Assembly: GCA_030149995.1 (NCBI GenBank)
Contig: JASLGV010000060.1
Coordinates: 1-19,755 of the forward strand
DNA: 19,755 nucleotides
Source of the DNA: Pedobacter sp.
GTDB taxonomy: Bacteria; Bacteroidota; Bacteroidia; Sphingobacteriales; Sphingobacteriaceae
Direction of reading: 5' to 3'
In this document: positions 1-7,533 of the stretch, one piece after another
How positions within the stretch are numbered: position 1 is the stretch's first letter
Layout: every line of letters begins with the position of its first letter
Notes under the pieces: generated by a model
Database searches by the model: none
What the model saw: only the letters and a program-made list of their open reading frames with translations
What the model was told of the DNA's origin: nothing
Translations under genes and position numbers: made by a program

Positions 1-429
1 TAAATCTTTCTTTCTGCCATCCAGTTCAGCTTTTGCGGCTTCGTAGATTTCAGTTTTAGAGTTGATTTCGAAACCATGTTCTTTAATTTTCTTCTCAGAA
101 ACCTGGATATCTAAACCTTGAATCTCAATTTCTTTAGTTAAAGCATCGTATTCGCGGTTATTTTTAACTTCTTTTAATTGAGTATCGTATCTTTTGATGG
201 CTGCTTGCGCATCTTTAATTGTATTTTTACGCGTTACGATCGAATCCTCAAGGTCATCAAGTTCACCTTTGATTTTTGAAATTCTGGTTTCTAATCCTAA
301 AACGTCATCCTCAAGATCGGCAACTTCCATTGGTAACTCGCCACGTACCTGGCGGATTTTATCAATTTTTGTGTGGATATTTTGTAATTCGTATAAAGCT
401 TTTAGCTTTTGTTCTACGGTTTGTTCCAT
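1..429 (-). CDS. C4-type zinc ribbon domain protein, N-terminal part (runs off left edge)
   Basis: The frame is open from an ATG at 429 to the window edge, giving 143 codons without a stop. The protein starts MEQTVEQKLKALYELQNIHT and is almost entirely charged heptad-like helix (for example KEIEIQGLDIQVSEKKIKEH), as in the long coiled-coil hairpin at the start of the bacterial zf-RING_7 / CT398-like family. In that family the four-cysteine zinc ribbon is at the C terminus, which here lies outside the window; full length is usually about 240-260 residues. Its ATG overlaps the TAA of the upstream nif3-like gene in the string TAATG, so the two are probably co-transcribed and translationally coupled. 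This gene pair is common in Bacteroidota. The molecular role is not firmly known; nucleic-acid or protein binding is inferred from the ribbon. Confidence 0.85.
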   Translation of the reverse strand, partial: MEQTVEQKLKALYELQNIHTKIDKIRQVRGELPMEVADLEDDVLGLETRISKIKGELDDLEDSIVTRKNTIKDAQAAIKRYDTQLKEVKNNREYDALTKEIEIQGLDIQVSEKKIKEHGFEINSKTEIYEAAKAELDGRKKDL

Positions 430-1526
430 TAAAACAAGTAATTTATGGGGTTTGTATTTTGCTCCGTTAAACGGATTGCAAAGTTAGTAAATTTTTTCTG
501 AATAATTTCAAGCAATAAATTTGAGGTAAATTGTTCAGTTTCAAAGTGTCCGATGTCGGCAATGATCAGTTTTTCTTCTGCATCAAAAAACTCGTGATAT
601 TTAAAATCTGCGGTAATAAAAGCATCGGCGCCTGCTGCAATTGCCTCTTTCAGTAAAAAGCTTCCGGCACCTCCGCAAACAGCTACTTTTTTTATCCTTT
701 TAGGCAATACAGCTGTATGCCGAACCACTTTTGCCTGCATTTTATCTTTTACCAAATGTAAAAAATCGTAGGCATCCATATCGTACTCCAGCCAGCCCAG
801 CATTCCTGAACCAATTTGTTCATTTTTATTTTCCAGTTTATAAATGCCGTAAGCCACCTCTTCGTAAGGATGATTTTCGAAAAGGGCCAGCATTATTTTC
901 CGCTCGAGCTGTGCCGGGAAAACCGTTTCAATCCGCACTTCTCCTTCCTGATGACGGCTTCCGCGTTCGCCGGCAAAAGGATTTGAATTTTCATTACCCC
1001 GGTAGGTTCCAAATCCTTCGGCATTAAAGCTTGTTTCGCTGTAATTACCAATGTGTCCGGCGCCGGCATAAAAAAGTGCCGATCTGAGTTGTTCTGCCTG
1101 CGCATTCGGGCAATAAGTAACCAGTGTTTTCAGCAATCCGGCTTTGGGCAGCAGCACTTTGGTTCCCGTTAAGCCCAGCTGTTCGCAAATCCGGGCATTA
1201 ACGCCTGTATGAATATTATCGAGATTGGTATGAATGGCATAAAGAGCCAGGTTGTTTTTGATGGCCTTCAGAATAACCCGCTCTACATAATTTTTGCCGT
1301 TAATTTTTTTTAGTCCTTTAAAAACAATCGGATGGTGCGTAATAACCAGGTTGCAGCCCGTGCGAATGGCCTCATCTACAACGGTTTCTACACAATCCAA
1401 AGCAACCAGCGCCGCCCTGATTTCCATGTTCGGATCTCCAACAATCAGACCCGAATTATCATAATCTTCCTGGTAATTAAGCGGAGCGATGCTTTCTAAA
1501 TAATTGGTAATCTCTGATAATCTCAT
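429..1526 (-). CDS. Nif3-like dinuclear metal centre hexameric protein (YqfO type)
   Basis: A 365-residue protein of the Nif3/YbgI family, in the longer YqfO-like form. Candidate metal ligands are visible: H64-H65 in VITHHPIVFKG, H99 and D103 in AIHTNLD, and H327 and E331 in ADIGHFETEQ near the C terminus. Between the two Nif3 halves, about residues 131-233, sits the PII/CutA-like insert (KTLVTYCP at its start, ALFENHPYEEVAYGIYKL at its end) that marks the YqfO subgroup. Family members form toroidal hexamers with a two-metal site; they were labelled GTP cyclohydrolase type 2 homologues, but the physiological substrate is unsettled. The ATG start matches the family start (MRLSEITNYLESIAPL). 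It is the first gene of a two-gene unit with the zinc-ribbon gene, and a TAnnTTTG box lies 29 bases upstream. Confidence 0.93.
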   Translation of the reverse strand: MRLSEITNYLESIAPLNYQEDYDNSGLIVGDPNMEIRAALVALDCVETVVDEAIRTGCNLVITHHPIVFKGLKKINGKNYVERVILKAIKNNLALYAIHTNLDNIHTGVNARICEQLGLTGTKVLLPKAGLLKTLVTYCPNAQAEQLRSALFYAGAGHIGNYSETSFNAEGFGTYRGNENSNPFAGERGSRHQEGEVRIETVFPAQLERKIMLALFENHPYEEVAYGIYKLENKNEQIGSGMLGWLEYDMDAYDFLHLVKDKMQAKVVRHTAVLPKRIKKVAVCGGAGSFLLKEAIAAGADAFITADFKYHEFFDAEEKLIIADIGHFETEQFTSNLLLEIIQKKFTNFAIRLTEQNTNPINYLF

Positions 1527-1555
1527 GGTATAAAGATAGAAATTTTAAGTTTTTT

Positions 1556-1563
1556 CAAATGTA
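1556..1563 (-). promoter_or_regulatory. Candidate Bacteroidota -7 box for the nif3-like operon
   Basis: On the minus strand this reads TACATTTG, an exact match to TAnnTTTG. It ends 29 bases before the ATG at 1526, which would give a leader of about 25 nt. No TTTG is seen at the expected -33 spacing, so the call rests on the -7 box alone. Confidence 0.45.
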
Positions 1564-1715
1564 GCAGTATCGGTTGAAAAAGCTTGTTTTCTTTTTAAAA
1601 ACGGGTTTCGCTATGGATCTGCTGCGTTGGATAGCTCAAACAAAGAACTTCTTAACGGAGAACATCTTCGATCGATTATATACCGCCTGCAAACAGGAAG
1701 CTTTATGCTACAACA

Positions 1716-1760
1716 GAAAAAAACAAAAAAACCTGCAAACCGGTTTTAAACGGATGCAGG
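1716..1760 (-). terminator. Rho-independent terminator of the DUF2752-TM2 unit
   Basis: Read on the minus strand, a hairpin with arms CCTGC and GCAGG (1732-1736 and 1756-1760), extended by an inner CCG/CGG pairing across a small internal loop, is followed directly by a U-rich run (TTTTTTTGTTTTTTT). It begins 22 bases after the TM2 gene stop codon. Confidence 0.75.
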
Positions 1761-1781
1761 CTTCATGTGTTGTATAATCTT

Positions 1782-2153
1782 TTAGCTGTTAACACCGCTC
1801 ATTCTAATCATTTGCAAACTCTCAAAAGCCATTTTCTGGTTGTACTCAAAAGCAAGTACCTTGTGGTTTACAACATCGATAACCGAACCGATAAAGCAGA
1901 GACCTACCGTAACCAGGTACAGAATACCCATTCCGATTTGTCCTACAATAAAGCGTTGCAACCCGGGAATACAGAATAAACCAATGAGGCAGAAAATAAG
2001 CATATCTGAAGGATTTTTCCTTTTACTGCTGTACACCATTAAAAACGTACGGAACTGTTGCTCATTTAAGCCGGTTGTAGCCTGTTGCAAGTATGCGTAT
2101 TCTTCTGGCGTTATACCTGGTAACGACATAAGAGGTGATTGATAGATATCCAT
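1782..2153 (-). CDS. TM2 domain-containing membrane protein
   Basis: A 123-residue protein. The N-terminal third is soluble (MDIYQSPLMSLPGITPEEYA), followed by a TM2 domain at about residues 46-105: a basic KRKNPSD entry, a first hydrophobic helix (MLIFCLIGLFCIPGLQRFIVG), a short turn containing GQIGMGIL and a second helix (YLVTVGLCFIGSVIDVV). The G-x-x-R/F-x-x-G turn between the helices is typical of TM2. The family has no agreed biochemical function; membrane location is the only firm inference. It starts 4 bases after the DUF2752 stop codon and is followed by a terminator, so it is the last gene of a two-gene unit. Confidence 0.88.
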   Translation of the reverse strand: MDIYQSPLMSLPGITPEEYAYLQQATTGLNEQQFRTFLMVYSSKRKNPSDMLIFCLIGLFCIPGLQRFIVGQIGMGILYLVTVGLCFIGSVIDVVNHKVLAFEYNQKMAFESLQMIRMSGVNS

Positions 2154-2157
2154 AGCT

Positions 2158-2460
2158 TTATATATTAAGTGCTGAAATTTTAATTTGTTTTCTATTTTTT
2201 ATTAACCTGTAAATTCTGTAAAGTATAATGAGCAGAGCCGGAAAACCAAACCAGTGTTCCCGAAAACTAAGCACAAACTCTCCGTGAAGAATATGGCTTA
2301 TGGATCTGCCCAAACCACAACCCGGACACCAATGTTCGAAACCCAGGTTTGCCAACGGACATAAGGTAAAATGATGCTCATGTACGTTATTTGTGGCCAG
2401 CAACACCAAAGCAGTTACCCAGAAAAAAAGTTCTAAAGGAATGCTTTTAATGTATTTCAT
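2158..2460 (-). CDS. DUF2752 domain-containing membrane protein
   Basis: A 100-residue protein with two predicted membrane helices (about 10-23 and 72-86). Between them lies the DUF2752 signature: C34 in TLCPLANLG, then C45-P-G-C48-G in HWCPGCGLGRS, followed by HGEF. The C...CPGCG cysteines suggest a metal or redox site at the membrane face, but this is inference; no function is established for the family. The gene is first in a unit with the TM2 gene 4 bases downstream, a pairing often seen in Bacteroidota. No convincing TAnnTTTG box was found in the 234-base gap between it and the divergent mfd gene. Confidence 0.88.
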   Translation of the reverse strand: MKYIKSIPLELFFWVTALVLLATNNVHEHHFTLCPLANLGFEHWCPGCGLGRSISHILHGEFVLSFREHWFGFPALLIILYRIYRLIKNRKQIKISALNI

Positions 2461-2682
2461 GCTTCTGCTTTTGTATATTTTAGAGATTCTTCAAAAAGTT
2501 TTGTTACAGCAATATAGGTTTATTCGACCAATGGCTACAAATATCCGACAAATTAGCCTATTCACCCGAAGAAAAATCAAGTCGGCTATAATTACCTCAA
2601 AAGCTGCTAAACCTTTATGCCTGATTGGGGTTAATTTAATATCAAGATTACAATTCGGAAAAATCAATTCAGAAATAAACCT

Positions 2683-2690
2683 TAAATTTG
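2683..2690 (+). promoter_or_regulatory. -7 promoter box of mfd, 4 bases before the start codon
   Basis: TAAATTTG matches TAnnTTTG exactly and is separated from the TTG start codon by only CGCC. With the transcription start expected about 4-6 bases past the box, the mfd mRNA would begin at or next to its start codon. No clear TTTG lies at the -33 position. Confidence 0.5.
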
Positions 2691-2694
2691 CGCC

Positions 2695-5600
2695 TTGAAC
2701 ATTCGCGATTTAATAAACAGATATAAGACAGACGCAAGGGTAACAACTTTTACCCAGGCCTTAAATGCTTCCAGAAACCCAAAAGTACAGTTAAAAGGTT
2801 TGGTGGGTTCTGCAGATGCCATTGTTGCGTTATCTTCCTATTTTCTACTTCATAAGCCTTTGTTATTTATTTTTCCCGATCGGGAAGAAGCGGCTTATTT
2901 CCAGTCGGACCTGGAAAGTATTCTGGATAAGCAGGTTTTATTATTTCCTTCGTCATACCGTAAATCATTTGATTTTACCCAGGTAGATACGGCCAATGTA
3001 CTGGCGAGGGCAGAAGTGCTGAATGAGCTGAACCACGACTCTGAATTTGGGAAAATTGTGGTTTCCTATCCCGAAGCCATTGCCGAGAAAGTAATTGACC
3101 GTACGGCACTCGAAAAGAATACACTCGAAATTAGCCTGGGTGCCAAACTTGGAATAGATTTTATTAACGAGTTCCTGATCGACTACGATTTTGAGCGCAG
3201 TGATTTTGTATACGAACCCGGGCAGTTTTCCATTCGTGGTGGTATTGTAGATATTTTTTCTTTTTCTTCTGATTTACCTTACCGTATAGAATTTTTCGGC
3301 GATGAGGTAGAAAGCATCCGCAGTTTTGAGATTGAAAGCCAGCTATCGGTTGCCGATATTAAATCGCTGACCATAGTTCCCAATGTACAGGCTAAGTTTT
3401 TAACCGAAAGCAACATCAGCATTCTCGATTACATTGATCCGGATACGCAGTTGTGGTTTAAGGATGTAGAGTTTACACTCGATGTGGTTAAAACAGGATA
3501 TAAAAAAGCCATTGAGCTTTGGAAAGCCCTTCCTGCAGCAGATAAAACGCAAAATCCCGAATGGATCGATCCAAAGTTTGCTTTTACAGATGAGAAGTTA
3601 CTGGGCGATCATTTACAGGATTTCGCACTGATCGAATTTGGCAAACAGTTTTTCTATCAGACGGATACGGTGGTTTCTTTTGAAACCAAACCGCAACCTT
3701 CGTTTAACAAGGATTTCAACCTGCTTATCCATAACCTGAAAGAAAATGAAAAGGCGGGTATTGTAAACTTCATTTTTACAGACTCTGTTAAACAGATAGA
3801 ACGTTTATACGCCATTATAGACGATATAGACAAAACGGTTAAGTTTACCCCGGTAAACAGCATTCTGCGCGAAGGTTTTATTGATCCGCAAATTGACATT
3901 GCTTTTTATACCGATCACCAGATTTTTGACCGGTATTACAAATATAAATTAAAGAAAGGCTACCAACGCAGTCAGGCAATTACCCTTAAGGAACTGCGTG
4001 AGCTGAAGCCAGGCGATTTTGTAACCCACATTGACCATGGAATTGGTAAATATGCCGGACTGGAAAAAGTGGATGTAAACGGAAAAACCCAGGAAATGAT
4101 CCGACTTGTTTATGCCGATAACGACCTGCTTTACGTAAACATCAACTCGCTTAACCGCATTGCCAAGTACAGTGGCAAAGAGGGTGGTCCGCCGAAGATG
4201 AATAAGCTCGGTACTGATGCCTGGGATAAGCTGAAAAAAAGTACAAAAAAAAAAGTTAAAGACATTGCCCGCGATCTGATTAAGCTTTATGCTTTAAGGA
4301 AAACGCAGGCTGGTACGGCTTTTTCTCCGGATGGCTACCTGCAAACGGAGCTTGAAGCGTCTTTCTTATATGAAGATACCCCCGATCAGCTGAAAGCGAC
4401 GCAGGATGTAAAAAAAGATATGGAATCGCCACACCCGATGGATCGGCTTGTTTGTGGAGATGTGGGCTTTGGCAAAACTGAAATTGCCGTTCGTGCAGCT
4501 TTTAAAGCCGTGTGTGAAGGCAAACAAGCTGCCATATTGGTTCCAACCACCATTTTAGCTTTACAACATTTTAAAACCTTTGCTTCGCGGCTTAAGGATT
4601 TTCCGGTTCGCGTAGATTACATCAACCGGTTTAAAACCACCAAGCAGATAAAAGATACACTTGCAGAAGCTGCAGCGGGTAAAGTAGATATTTTAATCGG
4701 CACGCACCGCTTGCTAAGCAAGGATGTCAAGTTTAAAGATCTCGGCATCATGATTATTGATGAAGAGCAGAAATTTGGTGTTACTGCAAAAGAGAAGCTT
4801 AAAGCTTTACGCGTAAATGTAGATACGTTAACCCTTACGGCAACGCCGATTCCACGTACCTTGCATTTCTCCCTGATGGGCGCCCGCGATTTATCCATTA
4901 TCAATACGCCACCACCAAACCGGCAACCGGTAAGTACCGAACTGCACGTTTTTAACGATAAGCTGATCCAGGAAGCAGTTCAGTTTGAACTGGATCGGGG
5001 CGGGCAGGTGTTTTTTATTCACAACCGGGTAAACGATCTTATGCAACTGGGCGGGCTTATTCAGAAGTTAGTACCGAAAGCACGTATTGGCATTGCACAC
5101 GGGCAGCTGGATGGTGATGCGCTTGAAGATGTCATGCTCGATTTTATAAACGGTGAAAAAGATGTACTGGTGGCAACCACCATTATCGAAGCGGGTCTGG
5201 ATATTCCAAATGCCAACACCATCATCATCAACCATGCGCACATGTTTGGTTTGAGCGATCTGCACCAGATGCGCGGGCGTGTAGGCCGGAGTAATAAAAA
5301 AGCTTTTTGCTACTTATTATCACCGCCGTTATCTACGCTTACCTCTGAGGCCAGAAAACGCTTAAGTGCTATAGAAGAATTTTCAGACCTCGGCAGCGGC
5401 TTTAATGTCGCCATGCGCGATCTGGATATCCGCGGAAGCGGAAACCTGCTGGGCGCCGAACAAAGTGGCTTTATTGCAGAAATTGGCTTTGAAATGTACC
5501 ATAAAATATTAGATGAAGCCATCCAGGAGCTGAAAGAAGCTGAGTTTAAAGGTTTATTTGAAAATGAACCTCAACGCCCGTATGTTGGCTTTACGCAGAT

Positions 5601-6033
5601 TGATACAGATCTTGAACTGTACATCCCGGATGCCTACATCACCAACATTACAGAACGTTACAACCTGTATACCGAGCTTTCGAAACTGGAAAACGAAGAA
5701 GCTTTAAGTCAGTTTGAAAAACAACTGGCAGACCGTTTTGGACCGGTGCCTCCACAGGTAAAAACCATGCTAAGTGTGGTACGGTTACAGTGGCTGGGCA
5801 AAAAACTTGGTTTTGAAAAGATAAGCTTCAAAAAGAACAGCTTACGGGGTTATTTCCTCAGTGATAAGCAATCGGCTTATTTCGACTCGGGTATTTTTAC
5901 CAAGATTTTAACTTTCGCGCAAAATCATCCGCGTATGTGTAATTTAAAAGAAGTAAAAAATACACTGCGTATTGCTTTTGACCAGGTAAATTCGGTTGAA
6001 GAAGCCATTGAAACTTTAGAGCTAATTGATTAA
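2695..6033 (+). CDS. mfd: Transcription-repair coupling factor Mfd
   Basis: A 1112-residue SF2 translocase that displaces RNA polymerase stalled at DNA lesions and recruits UvrA for nucleotide excision repair; E. coli Mfd is about 1148 residues, so this is full length. Order of parts: UvrB-like N-terminal module (YEPGQFSIRGGIVDIFSF, GDEVESIRSFE), the CarD-like RNA-polymerase-interacting domain from about 440 (VTHIDHGIGKYAGLE, 443 onward), helicase Walker A GDVGFGKT (588-595), DEEQ box (689-692), TATPIPRTL, GLDIPNANTIII, and RGRVGR (860-865). The translocation motif RDLDIRGSGNLLGAEQSG follows, then a C-terminal TRCF domain. The start codon is TTG; the protein start MNIRDLINRYKTD is what I recall for the family in Pedobacter, and no in-frame ATG lies nearby. 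It is monocistronic, ending at a palindromic terminator. Confidence 0.97.
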   Translation: MNIRDLINRYKTDARVTTFTQALNASRNPKVQLKGLVGSADAIVALSSYFLLHKPLLFIFPDREEAAYFQSDLESILDKQVLLFPSSYRKSFDFTQVDTANVLARAEVLNELNHDSEFGKIVVSYPEAIAEKVIDRTALEKNTLEISLGAKLGIDFINEFLIDYDFERSDFVYEPGQFSIRGGIVDIFSFSSDLPYRIEFFGDEVESIRSFEIESQLSVADIKSLTIVPNVQAKFLTESNISILDYIDPDTQLWFKDVEFTLDVVKTGYKKAIELWKALPAADKTQNPEWIDPKFAFTDEKLLGDHLQDFALIEFGKQFFYQTDTVVSFETKPQPSFNKDFNLLIHNLKENEKAGIVNFIFTDSVKQIERLYAIIDDIDKTVKFTPVNSILREGFIDPQIDIAFYTDHQIFDRYYKYKLKKGYQRSQAITLKELRELKPGDFVTHIDHGIGKYAGLEKVDVNGKTQEMIRLVYADNDLLYVNINSLNRIAKYSGKEGGPPKMNKLGTDAWDKLKKSTKKKVKDIARDLIKLYALRKTQAGTAFSPDGYLQTELEASFLYEDTPDQLKATQDVKKDMESPHPMDRLVCGDVGFGKTEIAVRAAFKAVCEGKQAAILVPTTILALQHFKTFASRLKDFPVRVDYINRFKTTKQIKDTLAEAAAGKVDILIGTHRLLSKDVKFKDLGIMIIDEEQKFGVTAKEKLKALRVNVDTLTLTATPIPRTLHFSLMGARDLSIINTPPPNRQPVSTELHVFNDKLIQEAVQFELDRGGQVFFIHNRVNDLMQLGGLIQKLVPKARIGIAHGQLDGDALEDVMLDFINGEKDVLVATTIIEAGLDIPNANTIIINHAHMFGLSDLHQMRGRVGRSNKKAFCYLLSPPLSTLTSEARKRLSAIEEFSDLGSGFNVAMRDLDIRGSGNLLGAEQSGFIAEIGFEMYHKILDEAIQELKEAEFKGLFENEPQRPYVGFTQIDTDLELYIPDAYITNITERYNLYTELSKLENEEALSQFEKQLADRFGPVPPQVKTMLSVVRLQWLGKKLGFEKISFKKNSLRGYFLSDKQSAYFDSGIFTKILTFAQNHPRMCNLKEVKNTLRIAFDQVNSVEEAIETLELID

Positions 6034-6044
6034 AAACACCAAAA

Positions 6045-6094
6045 CAGTCAATGAACTGACTCAATTAACGTTAATTGAGTCAGTTCATTGACTG
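6045..6094. repeat. Perfect 50-bp palindrome with no spacer
   Basis: Two 25-base arms meet at 6069/6070 with no unpaired centre; every base of the left arm, beginning CAGTCAATGAACTGACTC, pairs with the right arm ending GAGTCAGTTCATTGACTG. The symmetry stops exactly at 6045 and 6094, since both flanking bases are A. Each arm has a smaller inverted repeat of its own (AGTCA...TGACT). In addition, GACTCAATTAACGTT at 6058-6072 recurs with one change at 6090-6104. It lies in the gap between mfd and the AAA/DUF4143 gene. Confidence 0.95.
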
Positions 6095-6111
6095 AATTAA
6101 CGTTTTTTTTT
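6045..6111 (+). terminator. Terminator of mfd formed by the palindrome and a T9 tract
   Basis: The palindrome begins 11 bases after the mfd stop codon and is followed by AATTAACG and then nine T residues (6103-6111). The eight-base gap between stem and T-tract and the AT-rich stem are not textbook, but position and strength of pairing support termination. The T-tract runs directly into the -7 box of the next gene. Confidence 0.6.
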
Positions 6112-6113
6112 AT

Positions 6114-6121
6114 TATATTTG
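6114..6121 (+). promoter_or_regulatory. -7 promoter box of the AAA/DUF4143 gene
   Basis: TATATTTG matches TAnnTTTG and lies 5 bases before the ATG at 6127. A TTG at 6088-6090, inside the right arm of the palindrome, is 23 bases upstream and could act as a loosely spaced -33 element. The predicted transcript would be leaderless. Confidence 0.5.
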
Positions 6122-6126
6122 ATGTT

Positions 6127-7263
6127 ATGGCCGGTCAAATATTAAGATATCTCAGCACTGCTATCAAAAGTAAAATTGGCAAAAACAAAGTGATTTTGAT
6201 TTTTGGCACGAGGCGGGTAGGAAAAACCTGGCTTATTGAAGAAATAGTTCGTACAACGAAAGCAGCGCATTTAATTTTTAATGGTGAAGATCAGGATGTA
6301 CAGGCCTTACTTGCCAACAGAACAATTGCCAATTATACACGGCTTTTAGGGAAGGCGAAACTATTAATTATTGATGAGGCGCAGGTTATCCCCGAAATTG
6401 GCAAAATTTTAAAATTATTAATCGATTCTTTTAAGGATTTAACCATTATTGCAAGCGGCTCATCGACCTTCGATTTATCAAACCAAACGGGAGAACCTTT
6501 AACCGGGCGCAGTTTAACTTATTATCTTTATCCCATTGCGCAGCTGGAGTTATCGGGCACCGAAAATGCTTTACAAACCAAACAAAATCTCGAAGAGCGA
6601 TTGATTTTTGGTTCTTATCCGGAGTTATTTCAACTAAATACCCTGGCAGAGAAAGCACAATATTTAAATGAGCTGATCAAATCCTACTTGCTGAAAGATA
6701 TTTTAATTTATGAGAACATCCGGAACAGCAATAAGTTGTTTGACCTGCTAAAATTAATTGCTTTTCAAGTTGGTTCTGAGGTTTCTTATGATGAATTATC
6801 AAGAAATTTAGGCATTAGCAAAAACACGGTTGATCGTTATTTAGATCTGCTTTCGAAGGTTTTTATCATTTACAAGGTAGGTGGCTACAGCAATAATTTA
6901 CGAAAAGAAATTACCAAATCATCAAAATGGTATTTTTACGATAATGGCATCAGAAATGCCATTATTAATGATTTCAGGTTGCTGGCGCTGCGCACCGACC
7001 AGGGTGTTTTATGGGAAAATTACTGCTTTAGCGAACGAATAAAAAAAACAAACTATCAGGAACAAAATGTTCATCATTATTTTTGGCGCACGTACGATCA
7101 GCAGGAAATAGATTTAATAGAGGCTAAAGAAGGGAAAATTTTAGCTGTTGATTTTAAGTTTGGCCAGCAGAAGAAAAAAATACCCGGTTTTTTTGCGAAG
7201 AATTACCCTGAAGCACCCTTCACCATTATCAATCAAGAAAATTATTTAGACTTTATACTTTAA
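6127..7263 (+). CDS. AAA family ATPase with DUF4143 C-terminal domain
   Basis: A 378-residue protein from the ATG at 6127; a TTG at 6088 in the same frame lies inside the palindrome and upstream of the predicted transcription start, so it was not used. The N-terminal AAA_14 domain has Walker A GTRRVGKT (27-34), Walker B LLIIDEAQ (D83, E84), a sensor-like IIASGSST (107-114) and R128 in LTGRS. A winged-helix-like part follows (YDELSRNLGISKNTVDRYL, about 221-239). The DUF4143 region ends with EIDLIE (D329) and AVDFK (D342, K344), a spacing reminiscent of a PD-(D/E)XK nuclease; catalysis is inference. Such ATPases are common and patchily distributed in Bacteroidota, with no known cellular role. 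Codon use looks more AT-rich than in mfd, which fits acquisition by transfer. The DUF3820 gene starts 3 bases after its stop. Confidence 0.9.
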   Translation: MAGQILRYLSTAIKSKIGKNKVILIFGTRRVGKTWLIEEIVRTTKAAHLIFNGEDQDVQALLANRTIANYTRLLGKAKLLIIDEAQVIPEIGKILKLLIDSFKDLTIIASGSSTFDLSNQTGEPLTGRSLTYYLYPIAQLELSGTENALQTKQNLEERLIFGSYPELFQLNTLAEKAQYLNELIKSYLLKDILIYENIRNSNKLFDLLKLIAFQVGSEVSYDELSRNLGISKNTVDRYLDLLSKVFIIYKVGGYSNNLRKEITKSSKWYFYDNGIRNAIINDFRLLALRTDQGVLWENYCFSERIKKTNYQEQNVHHYFWRTYDQQEIDLIEAKEGKILAVDFKFGQQKKKIPGFFAKNYPEAPFTIINQENYLDFIL

Positions 7264-7266
7264 TTA

Positions 7267-7479
7267 ATGGATCCAACTTTATTACTCGATCTTGTAAAGA
7301 TGCAAATGCCATACGGCAAATATAAAGGTTACCTGATCTGCAACCTGCCGGAAGGTTACCTCTTGTGGTATAAGGATAAAGGCTTTCCGAACGGAAAATT
7401 AGGCCAGCTGATGGCCACCATGTTCGAGATCCGGGTAAATGGCCTCGAATATCTTTTAAAGCCTTTAAAAGGGGCTTAA
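7267..7479 (+). CDS. DUF3820 family protein
   Basis: A 70-residue protein with the DUF3820 pattern: MPYGKYKGYLICNLPEGYLLWY (about residues 14-35, GKYKG then LPE-x-YL-x-W), GFPNGKLGQLM and a terminal helix. The family has been described as putative quorum-sensing-regulated virulence factors in some annotations, but I know of no firm function. It begins 3 bases after the ATPase gene and is probably co-transcribed with it, though a link in function is unproven. A strong hairpin follows its stop codon. Confidence 0.85.
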   Translation: MDPTLLLDLVKMQMPYGKYKGYLICNLPEGYLLWYKDKGFPNGKLGQLMATMFEIRVNGLEYLLKPLKGA

Positions 7480-7484
7480 ATTAG

Positions 7485-7521
7485 CTTTACCGGTGAACGG
7501 ATCTACTGTTCACCGGTAAAG
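7485..7521. terminator. Bidirectional hairpin terminator between convergent genes
   Basis: Perfect 14-base arms CTTTACCGGTGAAC (7485-7498) and GTTCACCGGTAAAG (7508-7521) enclose a 9-base loop. It lies 5 bases after the DUF3820 stop and 12 bases beyond the dsbA-like stop on the other strand. Neither side has a long T-tract, so the direction of action is open. Confidence 0.65.
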
Positions 7522-7533
7522 TGTATGTATATT

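Noticed and set aside
1574-1777. 67-codon plus-strand frame in the gap between the nif3-like and TM2 genes
   Set aside because: It uses a TTG start, overlaps the minus-strand promoter end and the whole TM2 terminator, and has no recognisable domain.
2393-2698. 101-codon plus-strand frame ahead of mfd
   Set aside because: Its first part is antisense to DUF2752, the rest is AT-rich intergenic sequence, and it shows no family features.
6088-6129. TTG start for the AAA/DUF4143 protein inside the palindrome
   Set aside because: The 13 added residues (TELTFFFIIFDV) come from the terminator T-tract and lie upstream of the likely transcription start; the ATG at 6127 fits the family.
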